Origin: Melieria omissa
Lineage: Eukaryota > Arthropoda > Insecta > Diptera > Ulidiidae
Length of the DNA: 64,000 nucleotides
NCBI GenBank assembly: GCA_963971225.1
Contig: OZ020267.1
Span: forward strand, 85,673,648 to 85,737,647
Reading direction: 5' to 3'
Numbering within the stretch: position 1 is the stretch's first letter; every line of letters begins with the position of its first letter. The notes under the pieces were generated by a model. It worked only from the letters and a program-made list of their open reading frames with translations. It did not search any database and was not told the origin of the DNA. Made by a program: the position numbers and the translations under genes. Shown in pieces: positions 19,991-29,841 of the stretch.

Positions 19991-20171
19991 TAACGTATGC
20001 GGAATGAAATACGAACTGGCACATTAACAATAACAAAATCTTTGTTTCACTTATTAGGAACTTGGTATTAAAACAGGTTAAAGTACATAAATTAAGGTAA
20101 TTTTACAAAAAGTATTCATTTCCACAACGGCCTGCTTTCCTTATGTTTTGCGGCACCTTACGCATTGTCTC

Positions 20172-20357
20172 TTAAATCCCCTCTGTATTTATTTTGGCCA
20201 GTTCTCTTTTAATTTTAAAAATAAGGCGGTCCACATTTTTTGGTTTATAACCCTTCCCGTAAACATTTCTTTCTAAATTTGCCCAAAAACTTTCAATGGG
20301 CCTTAGCTGTGGAACGTTTGGGGGGTTTTCCTGCTTAGATACGAATTTAATGCTTAA
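20172..20357 (-). pseudogene. DD37E transposase, C-terminal end
   Basis: The minus strand encodes the last catalytic part, NPPNVPQLRPIESFW, with the Glu as third catalytic residue, and the C-terminal KPKNVDRLIFKIKRELAK helix before a TAA at about 20172. It joins in frame to 23182 upstream once the piggyBac and one TTAA are disregarded, so that insertion alone split this exon. Confidence 0.85.
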
Positions 20358-20689
20358 CCCTCTACTGCCCCAATTTTTTTTTAAGTCGAAAAATTGTTCA
20401 TCGTGTAGTTTTAGAGTCATATAAAAAGGAAACATTTTTTAAATAAGAAAATTTGCTTCAGTGTGGGCGTGAGACCTATATAAAGTTGCGTGCCTTAAGG
20501 CCGTATTGGGTATATAAGCTTAAAAATGTAACTGATAAACAGTTTCACATTTTAATGATTATCCATTGAATTATCGATACTTTATAAATTGTACTTTAAT
20601 ATTTATTTAAAAATATACAAATGTTTATGTAATATATTGTATTTCATCAATAAAAAAAACACTTCAAGTAAAATAAAAAAATTTTCTTT

Positions 20690-20763
20690 CTGAGGTAAAT
20701 CTTAGATTCATATCGCATTTTCTGCACATTATTTCGGTTTGGGCTTTACAACCGTTCAATTTG
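20690..20763 (-). pseudogene. Second, decayed copy of the piggyBac Cys-rich domain
   Basis: Downstream of the transposase stop, in a different frame, the minus strand again reads a CRKCDMNLRFTSERKFF-like stretch close to the real C-terminus (VVCRKCEINLCLSSERDCFF). This looks like a small tandem duplication of the end of the gene that has since diverged. Confidence 0.5.
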
Positions 20764-22711
20764 TTATTCCTTATGATGGAATTTAAAAAAGCAATCTCTT
20801 TCTGAGCTCAAACAAAGATTAATCTCGCACTTTCTGCACACAACTTGCGTCTGAGAAGTACAATGTTTCAATTTGCACAATTTTTTTCCAGAACGAGGTA
20901 AAACTTGTGGGAAATGATACATTCCGTCGTAGCGCAAATCATCAGGTGGTAAGTAAGTTATTTTACTTACTGATTTCTTCAAATCTTCTGTTCGAGGACG
21001 GCCTGGATTGCTTTGGGGCTTGTAAGAGCACAACACTTGTGCTATCTCCGATCGGAATTGTGGCAGCTGATTCTTTTCCTCTTTAGGATTTGGTTGGTTG
21101 ATACGTTTGTATAAGATGTATGCGTTCACTATAGCCATATCGATTAAATGGTAAAATATTTTATTGGTATATTTTTTACACTTCATACGAATACGATAGC
21201 GACCAATTAGCCCATCCATTAAATCGACTCCTCCCATGTGTTTGTTATATTCCGGAATAACATTTGGGCAAAGAATTTGTGTGTATTTCTTTTCTGTTCG
21301 AAGATATCTTTTCACAGTTGGCTGAAAAGTTGTCTGTTCTGGTAGGGGTTCAATACCTACATACGTGGATACCATTCGCACAGGTTTATTATCTTTCCAC
21401 AATACATTTGAAATTGGAACTCCGTAAGCAGACGCTGTGTATTCCACAGAGAATCCTCGCTTCTGTTTTTTTAGTTCGGAATCATTTGGTAGTTTACTAT
21501 TTGGAATTCGGTTGGAACGTATGGTTCCTAGTGAAAGAATGCCACGAGCTTTTAAATAGACAAGAAGTGATAAGCTGGTATAATAATTATCAAAGTACAT
21601 AATGTGATTTTTAAAATCCGGCACGACTTGACTAAGACGTACGACTATGTTGGCAGCAGCGCCCAAGTCTGGAGCATCAGGTGGAATGACATTACCAGCG
21701 CCGCAATACACATTGAAATTATATGCGAATCCTTGAAAGTCGCATAAAACAAAAAGCTTTATACCCCATTTATGCGGCTTGTCAGGCATGTACTGCCGTA
21801 GAAATGTTGACATTTTTGTGGAGCACATTTGCTCATCAACGCAAATACGTTGAGACATAGGAATGCTTTGAAATTTGCTATTGAAGTGATTAATAAGTGG
21901 TTTAACTTTATAGAGCTTATCGTAATCCTTCGAATTTTTTTCCGGCATGTTGCTATTGTCATTAAAGTGCAATTTTGCACGAATTTGCTCAAATCGGTTT
22001 ATTGTCATTGCATTTTTAATCGGAACGAAGGTGTATTCTGACCAGTAGGATCTTACATTAGGGTACCGGTACACCGACATATAAATAAGTATGCCGATAA
22101 ACCTGCGTATTTCTGTCGATGTTACGCGAATTTCCTTATTTATGTCTTTCTGTGTTGTATAAAGATTTGTTTGCGCCACTATCAAGTCAATTATAGAGTC
22201 GCCAAAAAAATATGAAAAACATTTAAATGGCGTGTCGAATAATGCAAAATTGGGACCAATTTCATTTCCGAGGAATTCAATTTCAGATTTGTGTATATCT
22301 AAGCCTTTTTTGGATTTATATCCATTGGATTAAGTTGGATTCTTTTCTCTGACAAGCTTTTTGAAATATTTTGCGATGAATTTTCTTCTCTACGTGCTTC
22401 TTCATCAGAACAACTAACTGATAAATGGTCTAAATTAGAAACGTACGAGATTACTAGCCAGCATTGTTAATAATTGTTCCTGCATTCATACCATTGTCGT
22501 CCTCTCCACTATGATTAGAAACTAACACTTCATTAGCAGTCTCTTCATCGAAATTTAAGTCCAATTGATTGCTTTCGTCGTCCGTTTCAAAGCTATCGTC
22601 AGCAGTTTCCTCATCAGTTTCTTCGAAAGCATCGGAATCCAAATTTTCGAATACTTCCTGTATTTCGTTGTCCGATAAAACCGAAAATTTTTTCAAAAAA
22701 TTTCGATTCAT
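20764..22711 (-). pseudogene. piggyBac transposase with one frameshift
   Basis: From the ATG at 22711 the N-terminal part is acidic (many Asp/Glu, residues 1-85), typical of piggyBac N-termini. The frame changes at about 22455; from there a frame runs to the stop at 20764. The core carries the three catalytic Asp residues in VDEQM, MYFDNYYTS and MGGVDLMDG, and ends with the Cys-rich zinc-binding domain (CKLKHC..CRKC..LC..CF..H). It cuts the element out and pastes it at TTAA without footprint. The single indel suggests recent loss; a short unrecognised intron is a weaker alternative. Confidence 0.85.
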
Positions 22712-23181
22712 ATCTATAAAACAAAAACCACACACAAGTATACGTTAGTGACCAAATGAATTCAATTTTTGGCTTTGGTGCCTGATGCGGCCTTAAGGCA
22801 GCCTGTTTTCTCAAGCCAAAAAAGTAAATGTAAATCCTTTTTTTTCACTATACAACACTAGAAATCAATAAATTACATTACAAGGTACTCACCTATAATT
22901 TTTTTGTTTTAAATTTTTAACGAAAAGTATTTTTAATGTATTTTTCTTTTTTTTACTTCTCACGAAATAATTATTTCCACTGATTTGCACGAAGTTCAAA
23001 CTTCAACTGATAATAACTGTAAACATGTGATGCCTACAGCCGCGCTACATAAAAGAAATGATAACTAGATATATCTATAGCATGCCATGAAAATTTCATT
23101 GGAAATAATTAAAATTTATGTGGATTTTTCTAGCTTTTGGTGTACCGTGCCTTAAGGCCGTATGGGGCAGTAGAGGGTTAA

Positions 23182-23968
23182 ATGTTCCAAAGCAGACTGT
23201 GTGGCACCGGCATAATGGGCATATGCCAAATCCGGCCAATAGATTGTTTTATCATTCTTATGATACTTATTGATAAAATTTCTAAGAACACGTTGACATT
23301 TATCAATATACACAATAGCATTTACAGCTAAGCCTGATTTTATGAACACAGGCTCGCTGATGCCACGCTCATTTATCGCCAGCCACAATAAAACCTTTTT
23401 GGGAAACTTTGGTTTGGTAATGTTGATGACATTATCAGGTGGATTAGAACCAGGAAGCTTGAAATAATGTTTGGGACCCATTCGTGTCCTTCTACTGTAA
23501 AATAACTCTCATCATCCATTATACAAACGTACGTTGAATTAGCAGCAAACAAATTTTGTGATAGAGCACGCAGCCGTTGTTTAATTATCACTGACTGCCT
23601 TTCAAAGACTGCTGGTACAGTTTTTTTTGCACATTTGACAACTCCCATGTCTGCTATATACTTTTTTATAGTTTTCTAACTAACAAGATACTTCTTCGCC
23701 AACGCACGATACGACTTTGCTGAATGACCCACGATTTCTGCTTTTAATTTAGCCCGACATTGGCTGCTCTGCAAAGCACACTTTTTACGGGAGCCGCGTT
23801 TTCTTTCAAACGTTTTTCAACTCTTAAAAGCCGTAATAGTTTTCTAAATAAATATCTTTTTAAATTGCATTTCAGAAAAATGAAAAAAATCTCATATTTC
23901 CCCTTGTCTGGATTTTTTTCACAAAATTTACAAATCAATTTGTGACGTCCTAATTCCGACAATGACAT
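23182..23968 (-). pseudogene. DD37E transposase, N-terminal and central part
   Basis: It begins MSLSELGRHKLICKF at 23968 and shows several frame changes (about 23745, 23650-23690 and 23480). The catalytic domain has the first Asp in CIMDDESYFT and the second in WPDLAYAHYA. The piggyBac at 23177 interrupts it shortly after. With the C-terminal piece at 20172-20357 the DD37E spacing is complete. Multiple lesions show that the element is old compared with the piggyBac inside it. Confidence 0.82.
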
Positions 23969-24124
23969 TTTTGCGATTAACTGTTATCCGTTGAGTTGAT
24001 ATCCAGTCGAATGATTGCGGGAATAGTACCGTTACTTTTCCCATATTTAGTTTTTCTATTGCTATTTGTTTAATAATTGGAATGGTGGTTGGAAATCAGT
24101 TCATATTTCATTCCGCATACGTTA

Positions 24125-24270
24125 GCTCTTTGTATGAAGCTTTGAATGGTAGAACGGCTTCTACCGAACATTTCGCTTATTTTTAATAGTGTCTCCCTCA
24201 TGGAGGTATAAAATTATTTTTTTCTCCGCGGTAGTCACCTCCCTTCCATTAGCAATTTTTTAGAATAAAA
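24125..24270 (-). pseudogene. Tc1 transposase N-terminal helix-turn-helix
   Basis: The minus strand reads TAEKKIILYLHEGDTIK and, after a one-base frame change, MFGRSRSTIQSFIQR, the first DNA-binding helix-turn-helix of Tc1 transposases. It continues across the DD37E element to 19990. The 5' TIR of the Tc1 lies between here and 24576. Confidence 0.75.
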
Positions 24271-24645
24271 TTTTTTCAACATACACATTTTTAATGCAAA
24301 TTTCTAAAGCATCGTGTTACACAATCTCGTACGGTGTGAAACTTTAAATAACGTGGTATTATGCATTGCCAGTGTTTTATGGCGAAACCAGGTGTTGTGC
24401 GAATATTTTTGTGGAATAAAAAATTGAAATTTTCGAAGTTTCATTCACATAACCATGGTCTCGCCGAACATTCTGATAAGATTTTTGTTGGAATCATGAG
24501 TGTAAGTATTGTGGTAAACACACTAGTTTGTTTTGAAGATTCAAGACATTTATTTTAATACTTTTGTGAGCGACTGTATGTATGTAAGGTTTTATTCGCC
24601 ATTAACCAGAAACAATGCTGAAAAATTGAGTCAAAAGTTAATATA

Positions 24646-25800
24646 CAGCAGCACGTAAAAGGCTTTCACCGACTTACCCTCGTGGTAAAAAGGCTGAAAT
24701 AATACTTTGTTGGACCTCCTTCCGCGTCGAGAACAGCTTGCAGTCTTCTGGGCATGGAAGTCACAATTTTTAAGTAACTTCTGGGGATATCTTTGTCCTT
24801 TCTTCATTTAGAGCTGACATTAGACCTTCTTTTGAAGAAATGGTACGTTTTCGTATGTTGCGGTCCAGCATTTCCCACAAGTGTTCTATGGGGTTATGGT
24901 CTGGAGATTGTGGTGGAAAGCTGTTTTGGGGCATTATATAGCAGCCATTCACGGACTATTCTGGCTGTGTGCTTTGGGTCATTGTCTTGCTGGAAGGCCC
25001 ATGGCATCGTCAGTCCTAATTGCTGCGCACTAGCTGTCATATTGTTCTTAAAAATGTCAAGATAGTGCAAGTGGTTCATTGTTGACTTGGTGAAAATGAG
25101 TTTTCCTGTACCCGCGGCCGGCCTACACCCCCAAACCATTACTGAACCTCCACCATGCTTAATTGTTGACGTGAGGCTTTTGGGTTGTAGTTCTCTGTTA
25201 GCTGTTCTCCAGACCTACTTCTTTTTGCGCCGAAAATCTCGAATTTGCTTTCTTCGCTAAAAAGCACATTATTTCATGAAACACGCTTTCTGCGATTAGC
25301 AGCAGATATATATTTTCCTTTTTTCGTGGCACTCGTCCATACATCCCAGCTTTATTCAGTACTCTGTGTATGGTGGATGCATTTACTGGTTGCTGTTCTT
25401 CTTGGGAAATGCTTTTTGCAATTACCACTGCGCTGGATTTTGGCGTTTTCTTCACCAGTCTTACCACCTTCCTTCTTACCGCTTCTGTTAATGCACTTGG
25501 ATGACCTGATCGGGAGCGGGTTTGGTGTTAGCCCGTACGTTGTATCTTTCGAAAATTTTTTGAACCGGACTCTACTTGTTTTTGTAATTTTTGCAATCTC
25601 ACCAAACGATTTGCCATCTTTACTGTGTTGAACAATTAGATTTCGCATTTGTACCGGAAGATCCTTTACACAAGCCTTTTTTACACAAATATCACACAAC
25701 GAGTTGCTGCGAAGTGAACAAATTATTCCCTCTGACTTTGTTTTATAAATTTTACAAACCTAAGGGTATCTAACATGTCAATTCTGTGCACTTGACAAAT
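24646..25800 (-). mobile_element. Second Tc1 element, 5' end not found
   Basis: The left terminus is probably CAGCAGCACGTAAAAGGC after TA (24644-24645). No matching inverted end is seen on the right, so the element is truncated or diverged there. It encodes the transposase remnants at 24770-25699 and differs in sequence from the outer Tc1 that ends at 24576. Confidence 0.65.
24770..25699 (-). pseudogene. Tc1 (DD34E) transposase, multiply frameshifted
   Basis: Pieces in three frames give the family order: N-terminal helix-turn-helix (LIVQHSKDGKSFGEIAKIT), linker, FSEESKFEIFGAK around the first Asp position (here Glu), MVWGCRPAAGTGKL, second Asp in [11 protein letters not shown], and PPQSPDHNPIEHLW with the third residue Glu. 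Frame changes occur near 25550, 25250 and 24930. The N-terminal residues upstream of about 25650 have no ATG in frame, so the start is uncertain. The first catalytic position reads EES rather than DES, which would be inactivating if original. Confidence 0.8.
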
Positions 25801-25894
25801 ACACCAACTTGCTTATTTAGCAAGATTGAATATTTATCAAGTACTAGCTGGGCCCTGCGGCTTTGCACGCAAGCTCTCATGTTCCCCCGATACG

Positions 25895-26184
25895 AATTCT
25901 TAACCCATTGTTGAGCCCATCAGATTTTGATTTTAAAAAAACCTGTGTCTAACTATCTTTGAATTCGAGTGTTTTAAAAATTTTGAAGTCAGAAGGCCTA
26001 TTAAATCATGTGTTTTCAAATTTACTCCAAAGAAATTCTTAACCCTTGGTTTACCATGGTCGATTTCGATTTTCAAAAAAATTAAATGCACGTTTTTACT
26101 GTTTCCCGATTGAAGTGCTTTTGATAAGTTTGAAGTCAAGGTAAGTGAAGGTAACCCATTGTTGACCCTGTTAGATTTTGATTA
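25895..26184. repeat. Degenerate tandem repeat (about 125 bp)
   Basis: Phrases such as TTAACCCATTGTTGA, GATTTTGATTTT and TTTTGAAGTC recur at about 25903, 26038 and 26150. The array is interrupted at TTA (26182-26184) by the fold-back element and seems to continue beyond 28458 in very diverged form. Confidence 0.5.
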
Positions 26185-26923
26185 CACCGTGTGACAAAAA
26201 TCAAAAAATTCCAAAACACACGAAAAAATCGGTATACTTGCAAAACTAGGGGCCAAACGTAGTAAAACTGCGTTTTTAGTTTTTCTCTCTGACGTCAGGA
26301 TTTTTTTTAAAAGGAGTTTGAAATTTGAAGGACATGTTTATTTCCAAAAATTGTTTTAAAAATTGAACGCATTATAGAATAACAATATGGGTATCAAATG
26401 AAAGAGAAAAATCCTTAAAATCTTAAAAAAATAATTTTTTTGGTGTAAAAGGACGAAGAGGTATTGAAAATGTCCTTTTAAAACTTTATCCTTGAATATC
26501 CTTGAAAATTTCCAATATTTTTTTGGGAAAAAAATATATCTTAAGGACTAATATGTACACTACCACATCCTCGAATTTCGTTCTTCTAACTTTAATAGTT
26601 AAGGAAATAAAACATTTTAAATTTCTCATTATAAAACAAAGATATATTGCACCGTACGACAAAAATAAAATATTTAATTAACTCATGAATAAATCGTTAT
26701 GCTGCTAATACTGGAGGTTAAATACACTAATTCGGCAACTTAAAAATTGCATTTGAACCTAATTATATGTTTTCACAAGACATTGAAAATTAAAAAATTG
26801 AGTTTCCTTGGATAAAACTCATCCAAGAGTAACAAGATGAATGCATGAGGATACGTACTTACTGTGAATACTAACTCATAACTTAATTTAATTTTGGTAC
26901 GTGTCACGGCACAGCGACGAAGT
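26185..26923 (+). repeat. Left inverted arm of the fold-back element
   Basis: 739 bp, the reverse complement of 27631-28454 with gaps. Its inner end (GGTACGTGTCACGGCACAGC) is the reverse of coding sequence at the C-terminus of the internal gene. Confidence 0.8.
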
Positions 26924-26939
26924 AGTAGCTATACTAACG

Positions 26940-27696
26940 GGCTTGAAAAAGGGCTTCCCAAAAAATCAATGTTTTTTATGCCCATGGAAAGGTCGACGCC
27001 GTGAATTACAACCATAAATGGGAGGCTCGCATAACTCATCAACTTGGCCGCGACAGCATCGATCATATGTCTCTAGTCCCTTCATCAAAAATAATACCAC
27101 CGATCCACATAAAGTTAGGCCTGATTCGACATTGTATTCGCTCTCTTGACGCAGATGGTCGAGCTATTAATTATTTGAATATACTTTTTCCAAAACTAAG
27201 CGATGCAAAGATTTCCGCTGGTACGTTACCCGATTATAAAACTTTGTTTCTATTAATTTTTATATGTTTTGCAGGGGTTTTAAACGGGCCACAGTTGAAG
27301 AAATTATTGCAGCATCAGGAGTTTGCTGATCTTTTGAAACCGGTTGAACTAACTGCCTGGCAAAGCTTAAGCGAAGTAATAAATAACTTCTTAGGAAACA
27401 AGAAGGCTGAGAATTATAAAGAGCTTGCCCGCAAGATGATTGACGCCTATCGCGAAATGGGGGTCAACATGTCTCTCAAGATACATTTTTTAGAGAGCCA
27501 TTTGGATTTTTCCCCCGAAAACTTAGGTGACGTTAGTGATTAACACAGAGAGCGCTTCCACCAAGACATTGCGCTAATTGAAAATCGCTTTCGGGGAAAA
27601 GATATGTGCCACATGCTTTCCGAGTATTGTTGGTCGCTGTGCCGTGACACGTACCAAAAACATAAACGGCAAAGTAAACGCATACATTTTTCTTAA
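26940..27696 (+). pseudogene. Uncharacterised transposon-associated protein, C-terminal part
   Basis: A plus-strand frame from about 27001 encodes IIPPIHIKLGLIRHCIRSLD, then a charged helical region, LKIHFLESHLDFSPENLG and VSD. A TAA at 27541-27543 follows, and the same frame then continues RERFHQDIALIENRFRG...MLSEYCWSLCRD to TAA at 27694-27696. Upstream in another frame is CFLCPWKG (about 26970), a Cys-x2-Cys motif. I recall this signature (HIKLGL, SHLDFFPENLG, SDEHGERFHQD, YCW) from a widespread arthropod and cnidarian family left as uncharacterised; in it an acidic residue usually stands where this copy has the stop. Function is unknown; a transposase role is an inference from the long TIRs. 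Confidence 0.6.
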
Positions 27697-28454
27697 ACAA
27701 TTTGTTTCAAAATAAATCATTCATAAAATGCATTTTAAATGACTTTTGTTAACTTTTAAATTAAGTTATGAGCACTAGTATTCACAGTAAGTACGTATCC
27801 TCATGCATTCATCTTGTTACTCTTGGATAAGTTTTATTCAAGAAAACTCAATTTTTAAATTTTCAATGGCTTGTAAAAACAAATACTTAGGTTCAAACGC
27901 AATTTTGAAGTTGCAGAATTAGTGTATTTAACCTCCAGTATTAGCAGCATAACGATTTATTCATGAGTTAATTAAATATTTTATTTTTGTCGTACGGTGC
28001 AATATATCTTTGTTTTATAATGAGAAATTTAAAATGTTTTATTTCCTTAACTATTAAAGTTAGAAGAACGAAATTCGAGGATGTGGTAGTGTACATATTA
28101 GTCCTTAAGATATATTTTTTTCCCAAAAAAATATTGGAAATTTTCAAGGATATTCAAGGATAAAGTTTTAAAAGGACATTTTCAATACCTCTTCGTCCTT
28201 TTACACCAAAAAAATTATTTTTGTAAGATTTTAAGGATTTTTCTCTTTCATTTGATACCCATATTGTTATTCTATAATGCGTTCAATTTTTAAAACAATT
28301 TTTGGAAATAAACATGTCCTTCAAATTTCAAAGTCCTTTTAAAAAAAATCCTGACGTCAGAGAGAAAAACTAAAAACGCAGTTTTACTACGTTTGGCCCC
28401 TAGTTTTGTGAGTATACCGATTTTATCGTGTGTAAAATTTGTTGTCGCACGGTG
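27631..28454 (-). repeat. Right inverted arm of the fold-back element
   Basis: 824 bp, pairing with 26185-26923. It holds the last codons of the internal gene plus an extra segment (about 27660-27760) missing from the left arm. Confidence 0.8.
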
Positions 28455-28457
28455 TTA

Positions 28458-28878
28458 TCAAAAAAGTGAAAAAGACGTGTAAAATTATTTCTCACTAAGA
28501 GTACTTTCACTTAGTTTAATGTCAATGAGCCCATTAATTCATATTTTTCACAGTTACTCCATACAAACTTTTAACTCGTCGTTGATTCAGTTAGAGTTAG
28601 ATTTTAATAATAATGAGAAACACGTCTCTAATTATTTTTTAAATTATTTTTACCATTTCTTAAGTCAATAGGCCCATCGGTTCGTGTTTTTTGTCCAGAA
28701 TCCACCTTATTCCCTCTGCCGAAGGACACGACTAAATTGTAACCTTGTACCGAGTGTCATTGATGTGAATGCAATAGTTCAAAAGTTACCCCGGGTTTTA
28801 AAAAGTGCAACGTCCCTTGTCCATGCCAATGCCCATTGAATTTTAACGGTGGAACGACACGCCATGACGCTGTACAGC
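28458..28878. other. Unassigned flank
   Basis: The first 250 bp look like a diverged continuation of the tandem repeat at 25895-26184 (for example TGAGCCCATTAATTC and AATAGGCCCATCGG). The rest, from about 28700, has no recognisable gene. Confidence 0.4.
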
Positions 28879-28880
28879 TA

Positions 28881-29658
28881 ACCCTCCTACAACGCGGGGA
28901 ATAAGTTCCCAAAAAATGCCGCGTTGTAAGAAATCGTGTTGTAGGAGATATGAACTCCATACAAAAATCAGAGTTTGGTTCCAAAGTAAAAAATTTTTCA
29001 ATAAAATATTGGAATTCGTATAGTAAAAATATGTGCTTAATATATTTTTGTGTGTTTATTTGTTGAGTCATAAGAACATACATATTATGTAATTTAATAA
29101 CACTTCATGTATTTAAACAAAAACTGTTTCACAAATTTTTATAATTTAACTGGAATATTTTTTTAGACTGAATATTTTTTCGCAATTTTTTACACGCGTT
29201 TTTAGATTGATGCTCTTATTTGCAATGGCGACAACAAACTAACAAAAAAATTACTACTAAAATGAAAGTAGCATAAATCGTTGTGTGATGTTAGAACCGC
29301 GGGGAAACCCCTTTTTTTAAATTTTGTCGTTGTAGAACATTATTTTGACAGCTCTTAAGATGTTGGACAAGAGACTACACAATTACGTATTTGATTGTCA
29401 CTTTGTAAACACATGTTCAGGTGTAGGGTGGAAATGCTATAAAAAAGATAGGTATCAAAGTATGAACAAAATGCAAAGAATTTTATTTGGGAAAGAAAAC
29501 CTTTTTCAAATTAAAATAGTAAATATTTGGAAAAAAATTCGTACATAAAAATTTTCGTAAAAATCGCGTTGTAAGAGTAGCGTTGTAAGAAAATGTCCGC
29601 ATTTTGGGAACCGCGTTGTAGCGAAAACGCGTTATAGGAACCCGCGTTGTAGGAGGGT
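28881..29658. mobile_element. 778-bp MITE with ACCCTCCTACAACGCGGG ends
   Basis: Both ends carry the 18-bp inverted repeat ACCCTCCTACAACGCGGG, flanked by TA (28879-28880 and 29659-29660). The end motif GCGTTGTAGGA is repeated in variant form several times within about 90 bp of the right end and twice near the left. No gene inside. Confidence 0.8.
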
Positions 29659-29695
29659 TACCTGTACCAAATTTCAATGCTTCTTCTTCTTTTTG

Positions 29696-29841
29696 ACTGG
29701 CACGACAGTCCGCTTACGAGACTAAGGCCTAGCTACGCGCAACGAACCGTGTTGTGCGTGCGAATGTTTTTACAAGGTTCGAAGGGACCTATAGTTTTAT
29801 GCCGATTCCGAACGGCGAGTTGGGAGCTTTGTCATAGGCAT
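29696..29841 (-). mobile_element. 5'-truncated SINE fragment
   Basis: It matches the body and tail side of the SINE at 9839-10176 (GGCACGACAG, ACTAAGGCCTAG, TTTTATGCCGATTCCGAACG) but lacks the tRNA-like head with the Pol III boxes, as for a 5'-truncated copy. Confidence 0.8.

Larger units (their letters stand above)
20358..23177 (-). mobile_element. piggyBac element, full length
   Basis: The 2,820-bp element has TIRs CCCTCTACTGCCCC at both ends and TTAA duplications at 20354-20357 and 23178-23181. The phrase GTGCCTTAAGGCCGTAT next to the right end recurs internally at about 20490 in the same orientation, and a related GGCCTTAAGGCA lies near 22790: subterminal repeats. It encodes a near-complete transposase. 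Insertion at TTAA in the DD37E gene is precise. Confidence 0.93.
19993..24122 (-). mobile_element. ITm/Tc1-like DD37E element carrying a piggyBac
   Basis: TIRs ACGTATGCGGAATGAAATAC (left) and ACGTATGCGGAATGAAATAT (right, reversed) are flanked by TA at 19991-19992 and 24123-24124. Inside is a minus-strand transposase with 37 residues between the second and third catalytic residues. The element is about 1.3 kb once the piggyBac at 20358-23177 is discounted. It sits within the transposase gene of the outer Tc1. Confidence 0.88.
9741..24576 (-). mobile_element. Tc1 element split and inflated by nested insertions
   Basis: The left terminus CGGTCACTCACAAAAGTATT and the right terminus, reversed, CAGTCGCTCACAAAAGTATT, are each flanked by TA (9739-9740 and 24577-24578). 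Both long TIRs (about 200 bp) can be followed inwards: GTGTTTACCACAATACTTAC and TTATTCCACAAAAATATTCG occur in both. The minus-strand transposase is in pieces: C-terminal half at 10379-10728, middle at 19477-19990, N-terminal helix-turn-helix part at 24125-24270. Removing a SINE, an 8.7-kb insert and a 4.1-kb DD37E element would leave a Tc1 of ordinary size. The halves join at CAAG, which is present on both sides of the 8.7-kb insert. Confidence 0.8.
26185..28454. mobile_element. Fold-back DNA element with long inverted arms and an unknown gene
   Basis: The 2,270-bp element starts CACCGTGTGACAA and its reversed right end starts CACCGTGCGACAA. TTA flanks both sides (26182-26184 and 28455-28457). 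Inverted arms extend to about 26923 on the left and 27631 on the right, with high identity by eye. The terminal motif recurs inside each arm (CACCGTACGAC at 26650, reversed at 27989-27999). The right arm includes the 3' end of the internal gene and about 85 bp that the left arm lacks, so the left arm looks like an inverted copy of the 3' end. Superfamily is unknown: a 3-bp TTA duplication fits Harbinger-like or CACTA-like elements, and CACNRTG ends recall Transib. Confidence 0.75.

Noticed and set aside
20358..23177. This piggyBac as the source of the CCCATTAA MITEs
   Set aside because: Their ends differ (CCCTCTACTGCCCC against CCCATTAAGCCC), so cross-mobilisation is not supported by the sequence.
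26161..26184. TIR of the fold-back element extending outwards into TTTTGAT
   Set aside because: The same TTTTGATT phrase is part of the flanking tandem repeat (also near 25925), so it is host sequence; TTA is the better duplication.
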